32,481 nt of DNA from CAZECE01 sp964510525 (GTDB lineage Bacteria; Pseudomonadota; Gammaproteobacteria; Pseudomonadales; JANQJO01), in the NCBI GenBank assembly GCA_964510525.1, contig CAZECE010000019.1, positions 1-32,481 on the forward strand. Reading direction: 5' to 3'. Below the pieces are notes generated by a model. The model was given only the letters and a program-made list of their open reading frames with translations, was not told the DNA's origin and did no database searches. Made by a program: the position numbers and the translations under genes. Shown here piece by piece: positions 1 to 7,279 of this stretch. Positions within the stretch are counted from its first letter, which is position 1. Each line of letters opens with the position of its first letter.

Positions 1-6
1 CACTTT

Positions 7-1194
7 TTACTTTGTATGTGTTGCAAACGCTTTTGTTTTGAGTATTGCCAATAAGCCTTTTAGAGATAAGCCTCTGTTATCATCAAAAGCAACATCTCCA
101 GAATTAACGTTATCAGCGATAACGTCTTTAAAGGTGTCGAATAATAGGCCCATGTCTTGATGCTGTATTGTTCCCTCTATACAGGAAAGGCAGGCCCTAA
201 AAAGTGGTGCGTTGCTGAGTTTTGAGTGAGATGCAGTGGTAATCACCAGAACGTTTTTTGATGATGTTGAGTTAGATAAGTTTTCGGGTGTCGATTCTGT
301 TATTAGATCGTCTATTTCAGAAAAAAGTGTTTGCGTGTAATTAACGTAGCGAGTTGGATCCCAGTTATCGGTTTTGCCTCCGTTCTCTTCTCGCGCTTTT
401 GTGCGTTGTTGATTTTCAACAGGGCCTAGGGTGAATTTGATGTCGCTCCTTACTAAGCCTGGGAATTTGGTTGCGTATTTGTCGATGGCGGAACGTACTT
501 CCTCTTTTTGATCATGGTGATCAAGTATAAAAATGGGGTTTTCATCTCGGTATTTTTGAATTTCTAATTGATGCTGTTGAATCAAGAATGCACTTTTCAA
601 TTGTTCTTCTATTTTTGAAATCTCTGGGTATCGTTTAGCAAAAGTGTTTTCAATGTCTTTTTTGATGGTCTTTAAGGTACTGGCGTTAACGCCTGCAGTC
701 TTTTCCTTCATAAGCTTATCAAACTCAATACGAAATGCTTGAAGAGCCCTTTGATCATCGACTCTCATCTTAAGTTGATTTTTTTCTAGCCAGTTAAGTT
801 GTTGCTTAAGAAACTGAGGTAATGTGTTAGCTAAGTATTGTGGCGATTTTTTGAATTTTTTTGCGTTGATATGGACAAGCTTTCTGTCCGTCATGTGTTG
901 GAGGCGTTGTTTAAAGGTATCTTTTCCCATGCCGCCTGTTCCTGTGATATTAAATAGAACGGGCTGATTTTTGAGTTTGAAAAAATAATGTAAGTAAGCG
1001 TCAGTCACTTTTTGGCTGTTATCTATTTGGTTTAGATGACAGGTGTTGGCTGGTTTGCGAAGTGCACTAGAGCCGAGCTTGATAATCGCCGCATTGGCTG
1101 TGGCTGGAACTTGGGCTTCGTTGGTCGGAGACCTATTGGTGTGCGGGGGTTTTTGGGTAGAAGCGGAGTTGCTAGGGTCTTGTGTTATGAACAC
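7..1194 (-). CDS. Orphan P-loop NTPase-like protein, function unknown
   Basis: The product is 395 aa and I do not recognise the family. A low-complexity Pro/Thr/Asn/Ala-rich stretch covers residues 1-36. A glycine-rich P-loop follows at 85-93 (GTGGMGKDT) after a hydrophobic strand. The Gly-Gly-x-Gly-Lys pattern recalls NACHT/NB-ARC-type STAND ATPases, but Asp occupies the usual Ser/Thr position, with Thr next. A Walker B-like strand (IFILDHHD, 221-228) and a sensor-1-like strand (VLVITTAS, 315-322) fit the same fold. The middle, about 100-215, is Lys/Glu/Gln-rich and helical. There is no signal peptide or membrane segment. The start is GTG with a poor ribosome site. The gene is more AT-rich than its neighbours and diverges from the secretion operon, which suggests acquisition. 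That it is coding is likely; ATPase activity is inference. Confidence 0.7.
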   Translation of the reverse strand: MFITQDPSNSASTQKPPHTNRSPTNEAQVPATANAAIIKLGSSALRKPANTCHLNQIDNSQKVTDAYLHYFFKLKNQPVLFNITGTGGMGKDTFKQRLQHMTDRKLVHINAKKFKKSPQYLANTLPQFLKQQLNWLEKNQLKMRVDDQRALQAFRIEFDKLMKEKTAGVNASTLKTIKKDIENTFAKRYPEISKIEEQLKSAFLIQQHQLEIQKYRDENPIFILDHHDQKEEVRSAIDKYATKFPGLVRSDIKFTLGPVENQQRTKAREENGGKTDNWDPTRYVNYTQTLFSEIDDLITESTPENLSNSTSSKNVLVITTASHSKLSNAPLFRACLSCIEGTIQHQDMGLLFDTFKDVIADNVNSGDVAFDDNRGLSLKGLLAILKTKAFATHTK

Positions 1195-1351
1195 GAGTAA
1201 TCAGCCTGATAACAAAACATAAGACAATATCTAACATGTGGGCTTTGCTAAGGTAAAGAAAAAACATAGCAATTTCATAAAAATGAAACCTTTGTTTGAT
1301 AGGCCTTTACTGTTGAAAGCTGTTAAGAAGTTTCACGCAATCTTCAAAAAA

Positions 1352-1385
1352 ACGTAACCAATCTGTCACATTACCCTCCTATTAT
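1352..1385 (+). promoter_or_regulatory. Candidate promoter with a Pho-box-like half-site
   Basis: CTGTCAC at 1363-1369 matches the conserved half of a PhoB box. It lies 10 bp upstream of a TATTAT -10 element (1380-1385), the spacing used at PhoB-dependent promoters, and there is no sigma70 -35 element. The expected first half-site, 11 bp upstream (ACGTAAC, 1352-1358), matches poorly. This would drive the gene at 1428 and possibly the whole run into the T2SS genes. The 1195-1427 spacer otherwise shows only AT-rich sequence. Confidence 0.35.
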
Positions 1386-1427
1386 GCCGCCTAAACATCA
1401 TGCCAGGGGCAATAGGAGTGCATTGTT

Positions 1428-1880
1428 ATGCAGCTTTCTTTTGGGAAAACCGTCACATCAACCGACAAATTGACAATGAAGGTGTTGTTTGATGGCAAAG
1501 TACCCGGACGAGAATCTAAAGATAGATACCCCTACTCTAAACCTGCTCCAATATTACCCAACCCGCGTCATTCTTTAAACCCGATCGACATGCTGCGTAT
1601 GCAGCGCAATGAAGCTAGCGTCAAATCAGATCCGCCATTGGTGCTCGTGATGTTATTGGGCGAGCCAATCAGTGCGAATGAAAAAAGAGCGGTTATGCGC
1701 ATGAAATGGTTTTTAAACAAGCTTAAACAAGTTGCAGAGATGGATGAAATAGGGTATCAAGACATCCTTACCTACCGCTGTTTGGTCAAAGAAGTGCTTG
1801 CCCTTCAGAAGAACAAGGATGGAATAACGTGTCAGACTCCAAATCACAGCAAGAAGAAGTCGTTCCAGTTTCTAAAATGA
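1428..1880 (+). CDS. Hypothetical protein, first gene before the T2SS run
   Basis: The product is 150 aa and the family is not recognised. It has no signal peptide or transmembrane helix, so it is probably cytoplasmic. The N-terminal third is Pro/Lys/Arg-rich and likely extended. Residues about 70-135 look helical and include a hydrophobic stretch (LVLVMLLG). The C-terminal 16 residues are Lys-rich and are encoded in DNA shared with the next gene in another frame. A TAGGAG ribosome site sits about 11 bases before the ATG. It is first in a same-strand series leading to gspE, so a link to envelope or secretion functions is possible but not shown. Confidence 0.65.
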   Translation: MQLSFGKTVTSTDKLTMKVLFDGKVPGRESKDRYPYSKPAPILPNPRHSLNPIDMLRMQRNEASVKSDPPLVLVMLLGEPISANEKRAVMRMKWFLNKLKQVAEMDEIGYQDILTYRCLVKEVLALQKNKDGITCQTPNHSKKKSFQFLK

Positions 1881-2389
1881 ACACGCTCTTGGCGGTTTTT
1901 TTTGGCGTATTTATTGGTGGCATCGCCGCAATGGCCGTTTTCAGCATTTATATTGAAAAGCCGCTCCGTTCCGAGTTGTATGCGTTTAAAACGCAAGTGA
2001 AGCAAACTGAAATGGAGAAGCAAGCGCTTGATAAAACCTTAGAGGAGCAAAGTCGTATCCAAGAGTCCTCCAGTGATGAAGCTTCAGCTCTTGTTGTAGA
2101 AGAGAGTGCTGCAGAAGAGACTCCTGCAGATGAGGGAGTTGTAGAAGCGAGTGTTGTAGACGAGGAGCGTATTAAAGAGGTCATTGAGGATGAAATTGTT
2201 GCGGATTTAAGCGTTAAAAGTGTCACTGACGATTTGCAGTGCAATTGTCCACTGCAGCAGGCTCAGCCGGAATCTGCTCAGGTGTCTGCTGTTGAAGCAG
2301 TGGAGAGCCCCGATCCAATGGCTGCGCCGACTAATAGACCTGGTCAAGAAGCAAGTATCGAGCAGGTGATGGTTTGGTTGAGTCGCTGA
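1829..2389 (+). CDS. Bitopic membrane protein with acidic coiled-coil region
   Basis: The product is 186 aa and matches no family I recognise. A short cytoplasmic tail (residues 1-17) leads into one transmembrane helix at about 18-42, then a predicted coiled coil (about 46-80). A Glu/Asp/Val/Ala-rich low-complexity stretch runs to about 135, with a Cys-Asn-Cys motif near 138-140. The topology (N-in, C-out) resembles GspC, but no HR or PDZ domain is visible. The GTG start at 1829 has a good AAGGA ribosome site 9 bases upstream and overlaps the previous gene by 52 bp in another frame. The alternative ATG at 1877 forms an ATGA overlap with the upstream stop but has a weaker ribosome site and leaves almost no cytoplasmic tail. 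Confidence 0.65.
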   Translation: MSDSKSQQEEVVPVSKMNTLLAVFFGVFIGGIAAMAVFSIYIEKPLRSELYAFKTQVKQTEMEKQALDKTLEEQSRIQESSSDEASALVVEESAAEETPADEGVVEASVVDEERIKEVIEDEIVADLSVKSVTDDLQCNCPLQQAQPESAQVSAVEAVESPDPMAAPTNRPGQEASIEQVMVWLSR

Positions 2390-2416
2390 TTTTGATTTAA
2401 CTGAACACAAATTGCT

Positions 2417-3154
2417 ATGGCAAGCCGTTTTTTTATTCAAGAAGAAGCAGAGTCTCCGTCAGACGCCGATTCTGATGATTCGCTAGAACCCCTTGCAGCG
2501 GATATAGGAAAACTTCAAGAAGACTCTCAACCGGTACCCCAGCATTCTACGAATTATGATGAGCTGTTAATTTCTACGCCCAATAAAACGGACCCTGCTT
2601 CTGTTGCAGCCGACAGTATGCTGTCTTATCTAGATGAGCGCGTCATTTGGGCGGGCTCACCTTCCCAATGGTTGAATTTTGGCCGGTATCTTTTTTGGGG
2701 TTTTTTATTGTCTTTGGCCGTTGGCCTAACCTATTTGGGGTGGCGAGAGCAGGTTGTATTGCTGTATCCGGATTTTGCTTTTTACTTTTATGTAAGCAGT
2801 TTGGTGGGTAATGTTGTACCGACTTTGTTCATTTTGTATTTTTACTTAAAATTAAAAATGCACCGGGTGGTGATTACCTACAATAAAATCACCGAGTCCA
2901 TTGGTTTTACCGATGTGTTTCGTAGTGAACAGTTTTGTGAACTGAGTGATGTTAAAGATATTATTGCCCCGCCTGCCGGCTGGATGGCATTAGTAAGACG
3001 CGGCGATCTGATTTTTCACACCATGGATTCGGATCAATCGGTGATTCATATTAAAGCCATGAAATCGCGCCATGAAGTGAAGCAAAAGTTGATCCCATTG
3101 ATTCGCCGGCTCCGAGTGGAACGGCGAGGTATTTATGGTGCTACTAATGCCTAA
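2417..3154 (+). CDS. Membrane protein with bacterial PH-like (bPH2/YdbS-type) domain
   Basis: The product is 245 aa. Residues 1-70 are acidic and Ser/Pro-rich, without a signal peptide. A short motif before the membrane (DERVIWAGSPSQW, about 73-85) resembles the segment that precedes the membrane part in YdbS/YdbT-type proteins. Two hydrophobic helices follow at about 91-112 and 120-148. A mostly beta C-terminal domain (about 152-235), beginning HRVVITYNKITE, fits a bacterial PH fold. The family is membrane-bound and mostly uncharacterised, and the cellular role here is unknown. The ribosome site is weak. The gene starts 27 bp after the previous stop, so translation may be coupled. It is one of three envelope genes sitting where gspC-gspD usually precede gspE. 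Confidence 0.7.
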   Translation: MASRFFIQEEAESPSDADSDDSLEPLAADIGKLQEDSQPVPQHSTNYDELLISTPNKTDPASVAADSMLSYLDERVIWAGSPSQWLNFGRYLFWGFLLSLAVGLTYLGWREQVVLLYPDFAFYFYVSSLVGNVVPTLFILYFYLKLKMHRVVITYNKITESIGFTDVFRSEQFCELSDVKDIIAPPAGWMALVRRGDLIFHTMDSDQSVIHIKAMKSRHEVKQKLIPLIRRLRVERRGIYGATNA

Positions 3155-3170
3155 AGAGTGGCATTGAGTC

Positions 3171-3240
3171 AAAGGTGGCAAGTAAAAGGTGGCAAGTAAA
3201 AGGTGGCAAGTAAGAGGTGACAGGTAGAAGGTGGATTGTT
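3171..3240 (+). repeat. 14-bp tandem repeat, five units, rich in ribosome-site-like motifs
   Basis: Units of AAAGGTGGCAAGTA start at 3171, 3185 and 3199 and are identical. A fourth at 3213 has three changes, and a degraded fifth starts at 3227. Each carries AGGTG(G/A), a ribosome-site-like core. The last one (AAGGTGG, 3228-3234) is well placed for the ATG at 3243. Confidence 0.95.
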
Positions 3241-3242
3241 TG

Positions 3243-3743
3243 ATGAAGTTTAAAAGTGTTGTATTTACTTGTTTGATCTTGATCGCAGTGATGGCTCGAA
3301 CCAGTTTTGGTGTGGCAGAAGGCCAGCCTTTACCAGAGGTCAGTATTACCGACATCGCCGATGGATCCTTGTTGAACCTGAGTGACTACCACGGCAAAGT
3401 TCTGTTAATCGATTTTTGGGCTTCTTGGTGCGAGCCTTGCGCCAAATCGTTCCCTTTTTTTGAGGCGTTGTATGAGGCTTATCGTGTCCAAGGGTTAGAG
3501 GTCGTGGCTGTCAGTCTTGATTTCGAGTCGTCTGACGTCGAACAGTTTTTAACGGATCATGAGGTGTCTTTTACCATTGGCTGGGACCCAAAAGGTCAGC
3601 TGGCGAATGTCTTTAAGGTCCCGGGTATGCCAACTTCTTATTTAGTCGGTCGGGATGGTGTGGTTAAAATTATTCACAAAGGCTTCAGCCACAGTGATAA
3701 AAAGCACATCGAACAGCATATCTTGGATTTATTAGGGCTTTAA
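3243..3743 (+). CDS. TlpA/ResA-like periplasmic thioredoxin
   Basis: The product is 166 aa. A signal peptide covers about residues 1-23 (MKFKSVVFTC start, then a hydrophobic core). A TlpA-type thioredoxin fold follows, with an active site WCEPC (Cys63, Cys66) after the strand VLLIDFWAS, and a cis-Pro loop (VPGMPTSYLV). The family reduces or exchanges disulfides on exported proteins. The ATG at 3243 is preferred over the in-frame GTG at 3231 because AAGGTGG ends eight bases before it and the GTG lies inside that motif. Its position next to the T2SS genes suggests service to exported substrates or pseudopilus parts, which is inference. No DsbD- or cytochrome-maturation gene is adjacent. Confidence 0.85.
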   Translation: MKFKSVVFTCLILIAVMARTSFGVAEGQPLPEVSITDIADGSLLNLSDYHGKVLLIDFWASWCEPCAKSFPFFEALYEAYRVQGLEVVAVSLDFESSDVEQFLTDHEVSFTIGWDPKGQLANVFKVPGMPTSYLVGRDGVVKIIHKGFSHSDKKHIEQHILDLLGL

Positions 3744-3839
3744 GAATTAAAAAAACAGCCAGTCAAACAGAACAGTGTGTCCTCGCTCAGGTCTGATAAA
3801 CTGTTAAGATATCTCTCTTTTTTCATACGGTTAAAGGGG

Positions 3840-3864
3840 GCTGATCTGACCTAACTGGATCAGC
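3840..3864 (+). other. Hairpin in the leader of gspE
   Basis: GCTGATC at 3840-3846 pairs perfectly with GATCAGC at 3858-3864 across an 11-base loop. It ends 11 bases before the AAAGGA ribosome site of gspE. There is no following T-run, so it is not a typical terminator. It could be an mRNA structure or an operator. The 3744-3887 spacer also has a TAAGAT (3805-3810) that could be a -10 element, without a clear -35. Confidence 0.5.
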
Positions 3865-3887
3865 TTGCAGTATTTAAAGGACCTATT

Positions 3888-5420
3888 TTGAATCAGAAAA
3901 CCAATGAGTTAGCGGCTGCTCAAAGCAAAGAGTTGGCTGTTCAGCCAGAAGCCCTTCGCCGCTTGCCGTTTAGTTTTGCAAAGCGTCATGGCGTTTTAAT
4001 ATCAGACGATACTCACAGTATCCACGGAGTGGTTGTTCAGTACTTACCAACCGTAAAAGGTGAAATTCTCCGCGAAGTGCAACGTTTTGTGGGGATGCCG
4101 GTTGCTTACCAATTGATTGATCAAGCAGACTTTGATCAGTTATTGGCAAGAGCGTATGAAAATGACTCTTCAGAAGCGATGCAAGTCGTGGAAGGCATCG
4201 GCGACTCAATGGATTTGAGCAGCTTGGCTGAATCAGTGCCTGAGACAGAAGACTTGATGGAGCAGGAGGATGATGCGCCCATCATTCGCTTAATCAATGC
4301 GATATTAACGGAGGCCATTAAAGAGAGTGCTTCGGATATTCACATTGAGACTTTTGAGAAGCAAATGTCGGTTAGGATGCGGGTTGACGGAGTGTTGCGT
4401 GAAGTGGTTCAGCCTAAAAGAGCCTTGTCTACGTTGCTGGTGTCTCGAATTAAAGTCATGGCCAAACTGGACATTGCAGAAAAGCGTGTGCCCCAGGATG
4501 GTCGTATCTCTCTCAAGGTGGGGGGGAAGGAAGTTGATGTGCGTGTCTCGACCATGCCGTCCAGTAATGGCGAGCGTGTTGTGTTGCGTTTGTTGGATAA
4601 AAACGTGGCTAAGTTGGAGGTCCAGGCCTTAGGGATGTCCAAACAAAACGAAGCGGAACTGTTGGATATTATCAAAAAACCTCATGGCATTATCTTGGTG
4701 ACTGGGCCGACTGGATCCGGTAAAACAACGACTCTTTATTCTTGTTTAGCCAATTTAAATACCAAAACGCGCAATATTCTGACGGTTGAAGACCCCATCG
4801 AATATCAGTTGGATGGCATTGGCCAAACTCAGGTCAGTAATAAAGTCGATATGACCTTTGCCAGAGGGTTGCGGGCCATTTTGCGTCAGGATCCAGATGT
4901 GGTGATGGTGGGTGAAATTCGAGATCTTGAAACCGCTGAAATTTCGGTTCAGGCGAGTTTGACCGGGCACTTGGTGTTTTCAACGTTGCATACCAATACT
5001 GCCGTGGGTGCTGTCACTCGGTTGCATGATATGGGTATTGAGCCCTTTTTGTTGTCATCCAGTTTGTTAGGTGTGATTGCACAAAGATTAGTGCGCGTGC
5101 TGTGTTCAGACTGTCGTACGCCCTATCAGCCTGATGGAGCAGAACGTAAAGTGTTGCAGTTGGAGGGGCAACATCAGATTTACCGAGCATGCGGTTGTGA
5201 GGCTTGTAATTACACTGGTTATCGAGGACGGTCCGGTATTTACGAGTTGATTGTGATTGATGACAAAATGAGAACCATGATTCACGATGGCAGCTCCGAA
5301 ATGGCTCTGGAAACCTATGCACGTTCTCGGAGTCCAGGTATTCGAGATCATGGGCGAATGAAAGTGCTGGCGGGTGAGACGACATTGGATGAAGTCTTGC
5401 GTGTGACTCGGGCTGATTAG
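3888..5420 (+). CDS. gspE: Type II secretion ATPase GspE
   Basis: The product is 510 aa, normal for GspE, the cytoplasmic hexameric ATPase that drives pseudopilus assembly. The N-terminal part (about 1-130) holds the N1E-type domain that binds GspL. The core shows RMRVDGVLRE, a Walker A (GPTGSGKTT, about 273-281), an Asp box (VEDPIEY), a Walker B region (GEIRDLETAE, about 341) and a His box (STLHTN). The tetracysteine zinc site is present (CSDC near 406-409 and CGCEAC near 435-442), which separates GspE from most PilB and PilT proteins. The start is TTG with AAAGGA six bases upstream; no ATG gives a full N-terminus. It heads gspEFGHIJKLM. Confidence 0.96.
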   Translation: MNQKTNELAAAQSKELAVQPEALRRLPFSFAKRHGVLISDDTHSIHGVVVQYLPTVKGEILREVQRFVGMPVAYQLIDQADFDQLLARAYENDSSEAMQVVEGIGDSMDLSSLAESVPETEDLMEQEDDAPIIRLINAILTEAIKESASDIHIETFEKQMSVRMRVDGVLREVVQPKRALSTLLVSRIKVMAKLDIAEKRVPQDGRISLKVGGKEVDVRVSTMPSSNGERVVLRLLDKNVAKLEVQALGMSKQNEAELLDIIKKPHGIILVTGPTGSGKTTTLYSCLANLNTKTRNILTVEDPIEYQLDGIGQTQVSNKVDMTFARGLRAILRQDPDVVMVGEIRDLETAEISVQASLTGHLVFSTLHTNTAVGAVTRLHDMGIEPFLLSSSLLGVIAQRLVRVLCSDCRTPYQPDGAERKVLQLEGQHQIYRACGCEACNYTGYRGRSGIYELIVIDDKMRTMIHDGSSEMALETYARSRSPGIRDHGRMKVLAGETTLDEVLRVTRAD

Positions 5421-5479
5421 CAGGATCGATATTTGAATCAAAAATATCTGGGATAAATTTAGAATAAATAGGAACCACT

Positions 5480-6721
5480 GTGCCGGCTTTTGAATACGTT
5501 GCGCTAAACAGTAAAGGGCGTCAGAAAAAAGGAACGCTTGAAGGGGACAGTGCGCGTCAGGTGCGTCAGCAGCTGCGTGAAGACGGATGGGTGCCTTTGT
5601 CGGTGGATCCGACTGTTAAAAAAGTGTCTGCTGAAGGCGATGGGGCGAGTGGGTTTGATGTTAAGTCCTGGTTTGCTCCCAGCTACCGTTTAGCGGGATT
5701 GGATTTGGCGTTGTTAACGCGTCAGATGGCGACCTTAGTTCAAGCTGGTTTGCCAGTAGAGCATGCCTTGCAAGCGGTGTCACGCCAAACCCAAAAACCA
5801 AAAGTGCGCAGTATGGTGCTGTCTGTGCGTTCAAAAGTGGTCGAAGGTTATACCTTAGCCGATGGCTTGGCTGAGTTCCCTAAGGCGTTTCCTGAAATTT
5901 ACCGTGCGACTGTCGCAGCTGGTGAAAAATCCGGACATTTGGATTTGGTGTTAGAGCAGCTGGCCGATTACACTGAGTCCAGCCATGACGTGAATAAAAA
6001 AATCAAAGGCGCCATGATCTATCCGATCGTGCTGACTATTTTCAGTCTTTTGATAGTGGTGGGCATGCTTAATTTTGTCGTGCCGAAAATGGTGTCTGTG
6101 TTTGAAAGCTCTGGGCAGACTTTGCCAGGATTAACCACTGGACTCATTGCTCTGAGTGAATGGCTGCAAGCCTATGGCTTTTTGTTGTTGGTGATGATTG
6201 TGATTGGCGTATTGATTTTTCGGCACATGCTAAAGCGTCCCAAATTTCGGCTTTGGGCTCATTTGAAAATTTTAAACATGCCTTTGGTGGGGCGCATGAG
6301 CCGTGCGGTTAATGCCAGTCGGGTTGCGAATACGCTCAGTATTTTATCTCAAAGTGGGGTTCAACTCGTCGAAGCGTTGCAAATTGCGGCTCAAGTGGTG
6401 ACCAATATGTGCATGCGTGAAGCCGTTGAGAAATCGGCGGTGATGCTGCAAGAAGGGTCGAGTTTGAATAAAGCCTTAGATCAGTCGGATTTGTTTCCCC
6501 CGATGATGATTCAAATGATCGCCAGCGGTGAGTCAAGTGGCGAGTTGGAAGCGATGCTGACTCGTGCGGCACGCGCTCAAGAGCGTGAGCTTCAGGGGTT
6601 GATCAGTACGGTGGTCAGTTTGTTTGAGCCCATTATGATGGTCGTGATGGGGGTGGTTGTGTTAACCATTGTGTTGGCGATCATGCTGCCTGTTATCAGT
6701 ATGAATACGCTGGTTAATTAA
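5480..6721 (+). CDS. gspF: Type II secretion platform protein GspF
   Basis: The product is 413 aa, typical for the polytopic inner-membrane platform protein that works with GspE. The N-terminus (MPAFEYVALNSKGRQKKGTL) is the standard family opening. Two repeated T2SSF domains follow, about 75-198 and 276-398. Membrane helices lie near 178-202, 226-248 and 385-408. The GTG start has TAGGA about eight bases upstream; GTG is supported by the family N-terminus. It starts 59 bp after gspE, and the region just after its stop contains short tandem repeats. Confidence 0.96.
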   Translation: MPAFEYVALNSKGRQKKGTLEGDSARQVRQQLREDGWVPLSVDPTVKKVSAEGDGASGFDVKSWFAPSYRLAGLDLALLTRQMATLVQAGLPVEHALQAVSRQTQKPKVRSMVLSVRSKVVEGYTLADGLAEFPKAFPEIYRATVAAGEKSGHLDLVLEQLADYTESSHDVNKKIKGAMIYPIVLTIFSLLIVVGMLNFVVPKMVSVFESSGQTLPGLTTGLIALSEWLQAYGFLLLVMIVIGVLIFRHMLKRPKFRLWAHLKILNMPLVGRMSRAVNASRVANTLSILSQSGVQLVEALQIAAQVVTNMCMREAVEKSAVMLQEGSSLNKALDQSDLFPPMMIQMIASGESSGELEAMLTRAARAQERELQGLISTVVSLFEPIMMVVMGVVVLTIVLAIMLPVISMNTLVN

Positions 6722-6748
6722 GATTGTTTAATTAAGGTTGTTTAATTA
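6712..6748 (+). repeat. 14-bp tandem repeat spanning the gspF stop codon
   Basis: AGATTGTTTAATTA (6721-6734) is followed by AGGTTGTTTAATTA (6735-6748), 13 of 14 identical. A partial unit, GGTTAATTA (6712-6720), covers the last sense codons and the start of the TAA. A further degraded unit may extend to about 6766. Confidence 0.9.
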
Positions 6749-6822
6749 AGTAAGGTTATTTAAGTAAACACAGACTAATGTTTTCAACAGTTTTTAACAA
6801 AAAAAGGGATGAGGAGTCTTTA

Positions 6823-7266
6823 ATGATGCAGACGAAAAATACGGTAAGCAGTCGTTATCAACAAACGGGTTTGACCATGATTGAGATTATGGTGGTTGTC
6901 GTGATCATTGGCATTTTAGCGGCTTTGATTGTGCCGAATATTGCCGGTCGTGATGATCAAGCTCGTGTCACCACAGCGCAAAGCAATTTAAAAGCGATGG
7001 CACAGGCGTTGGAGCTGTATAAATTGGATAACTTTTCATACCCAACTACGTCTCAGGGCCTAGAGGCGTTGGTGTCTAATCCAGGTGACGCTCCCAACTG
7101 GAATGCCAGTGGTTATCTGAAAAAGTTGGAAAAAGATCCATGGGGACAGCCTTATTTATACCTCTCACCAGCTGACACCGGCCCTTACGATATCATCAGC
7201 TATGGTGCGGATCGACAAGAAGGTGGCGAAGGTGTGGCTGCTGATATTGTACTTTCAAATCTGTAG
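6823..7266 (+). CDS. gspG: Major pseudopilin GspG
   Basis: The product is 147 aa from the ATG at 6823, which has GAGGAG six bases upstream; an upstream in-frame ATG at 6778 has no ribosome site. The leader of 16 residues ends in Gly, and mature residues begin LTMIEIMVVVVIIG, with Glu at +5, the signature cut and methylated by prepilin peptidase GspO. The C-terminal part has the T2SG features DPWGQPYLY and a loop like the family calcium site (SYGADRQEGGEG). It forms the body of the pseudopilus that pushes folded substrates through the secretin. No peptidase gene is in the window. Confidence 0.96.
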   Translation: MMQTKNTVSSRYQQTGLTMIEIMVVVVIIGILAALIVPNIAGRDDQARVTTAQSNLKAMAQALELYKLDNFSYPTTSQGLEALVSNPGDAPNWNASGYLKKLEKDPWGQPYLYLSPADTGPYDIISYGADRQEGGEGVAADIVLSNL

Positions 7267-7279
7267 CAGGCGTTAAACC

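Noticed and set aside
1948..2244. Open frame on the minus strand inside the bitopic protein gene
   Set aside because: It is Ser/Thr-rich only because it mirrors the acidic low-complexity codons on the plus strand.
3171..3240. CRISPR-like array
   Set aside because: The units are contiguous 14-mers without spacers, so this is a simple tandem repeat.
2990..3355. Minus-strand frame across the 14-bp repeats
   Set aside because: Its repetitive Leu/Thr/Tyr content is produced by the tandem repeat; it overlaps two supported genes and lacks a ribosome site.
5014..5478. Overlapping minus-strand frames inside the end of gspE
   Set aside because: gspE is certain here and its zinc site lies in this stretch. 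The antisense products have no recognisable motif.
6778..6822. Longer start for gspG at 6778
   Set aside because: It has no ribosome site, and ATG 6823 has GAGGAG at ideal spacing and gives a normal prepilin leader.
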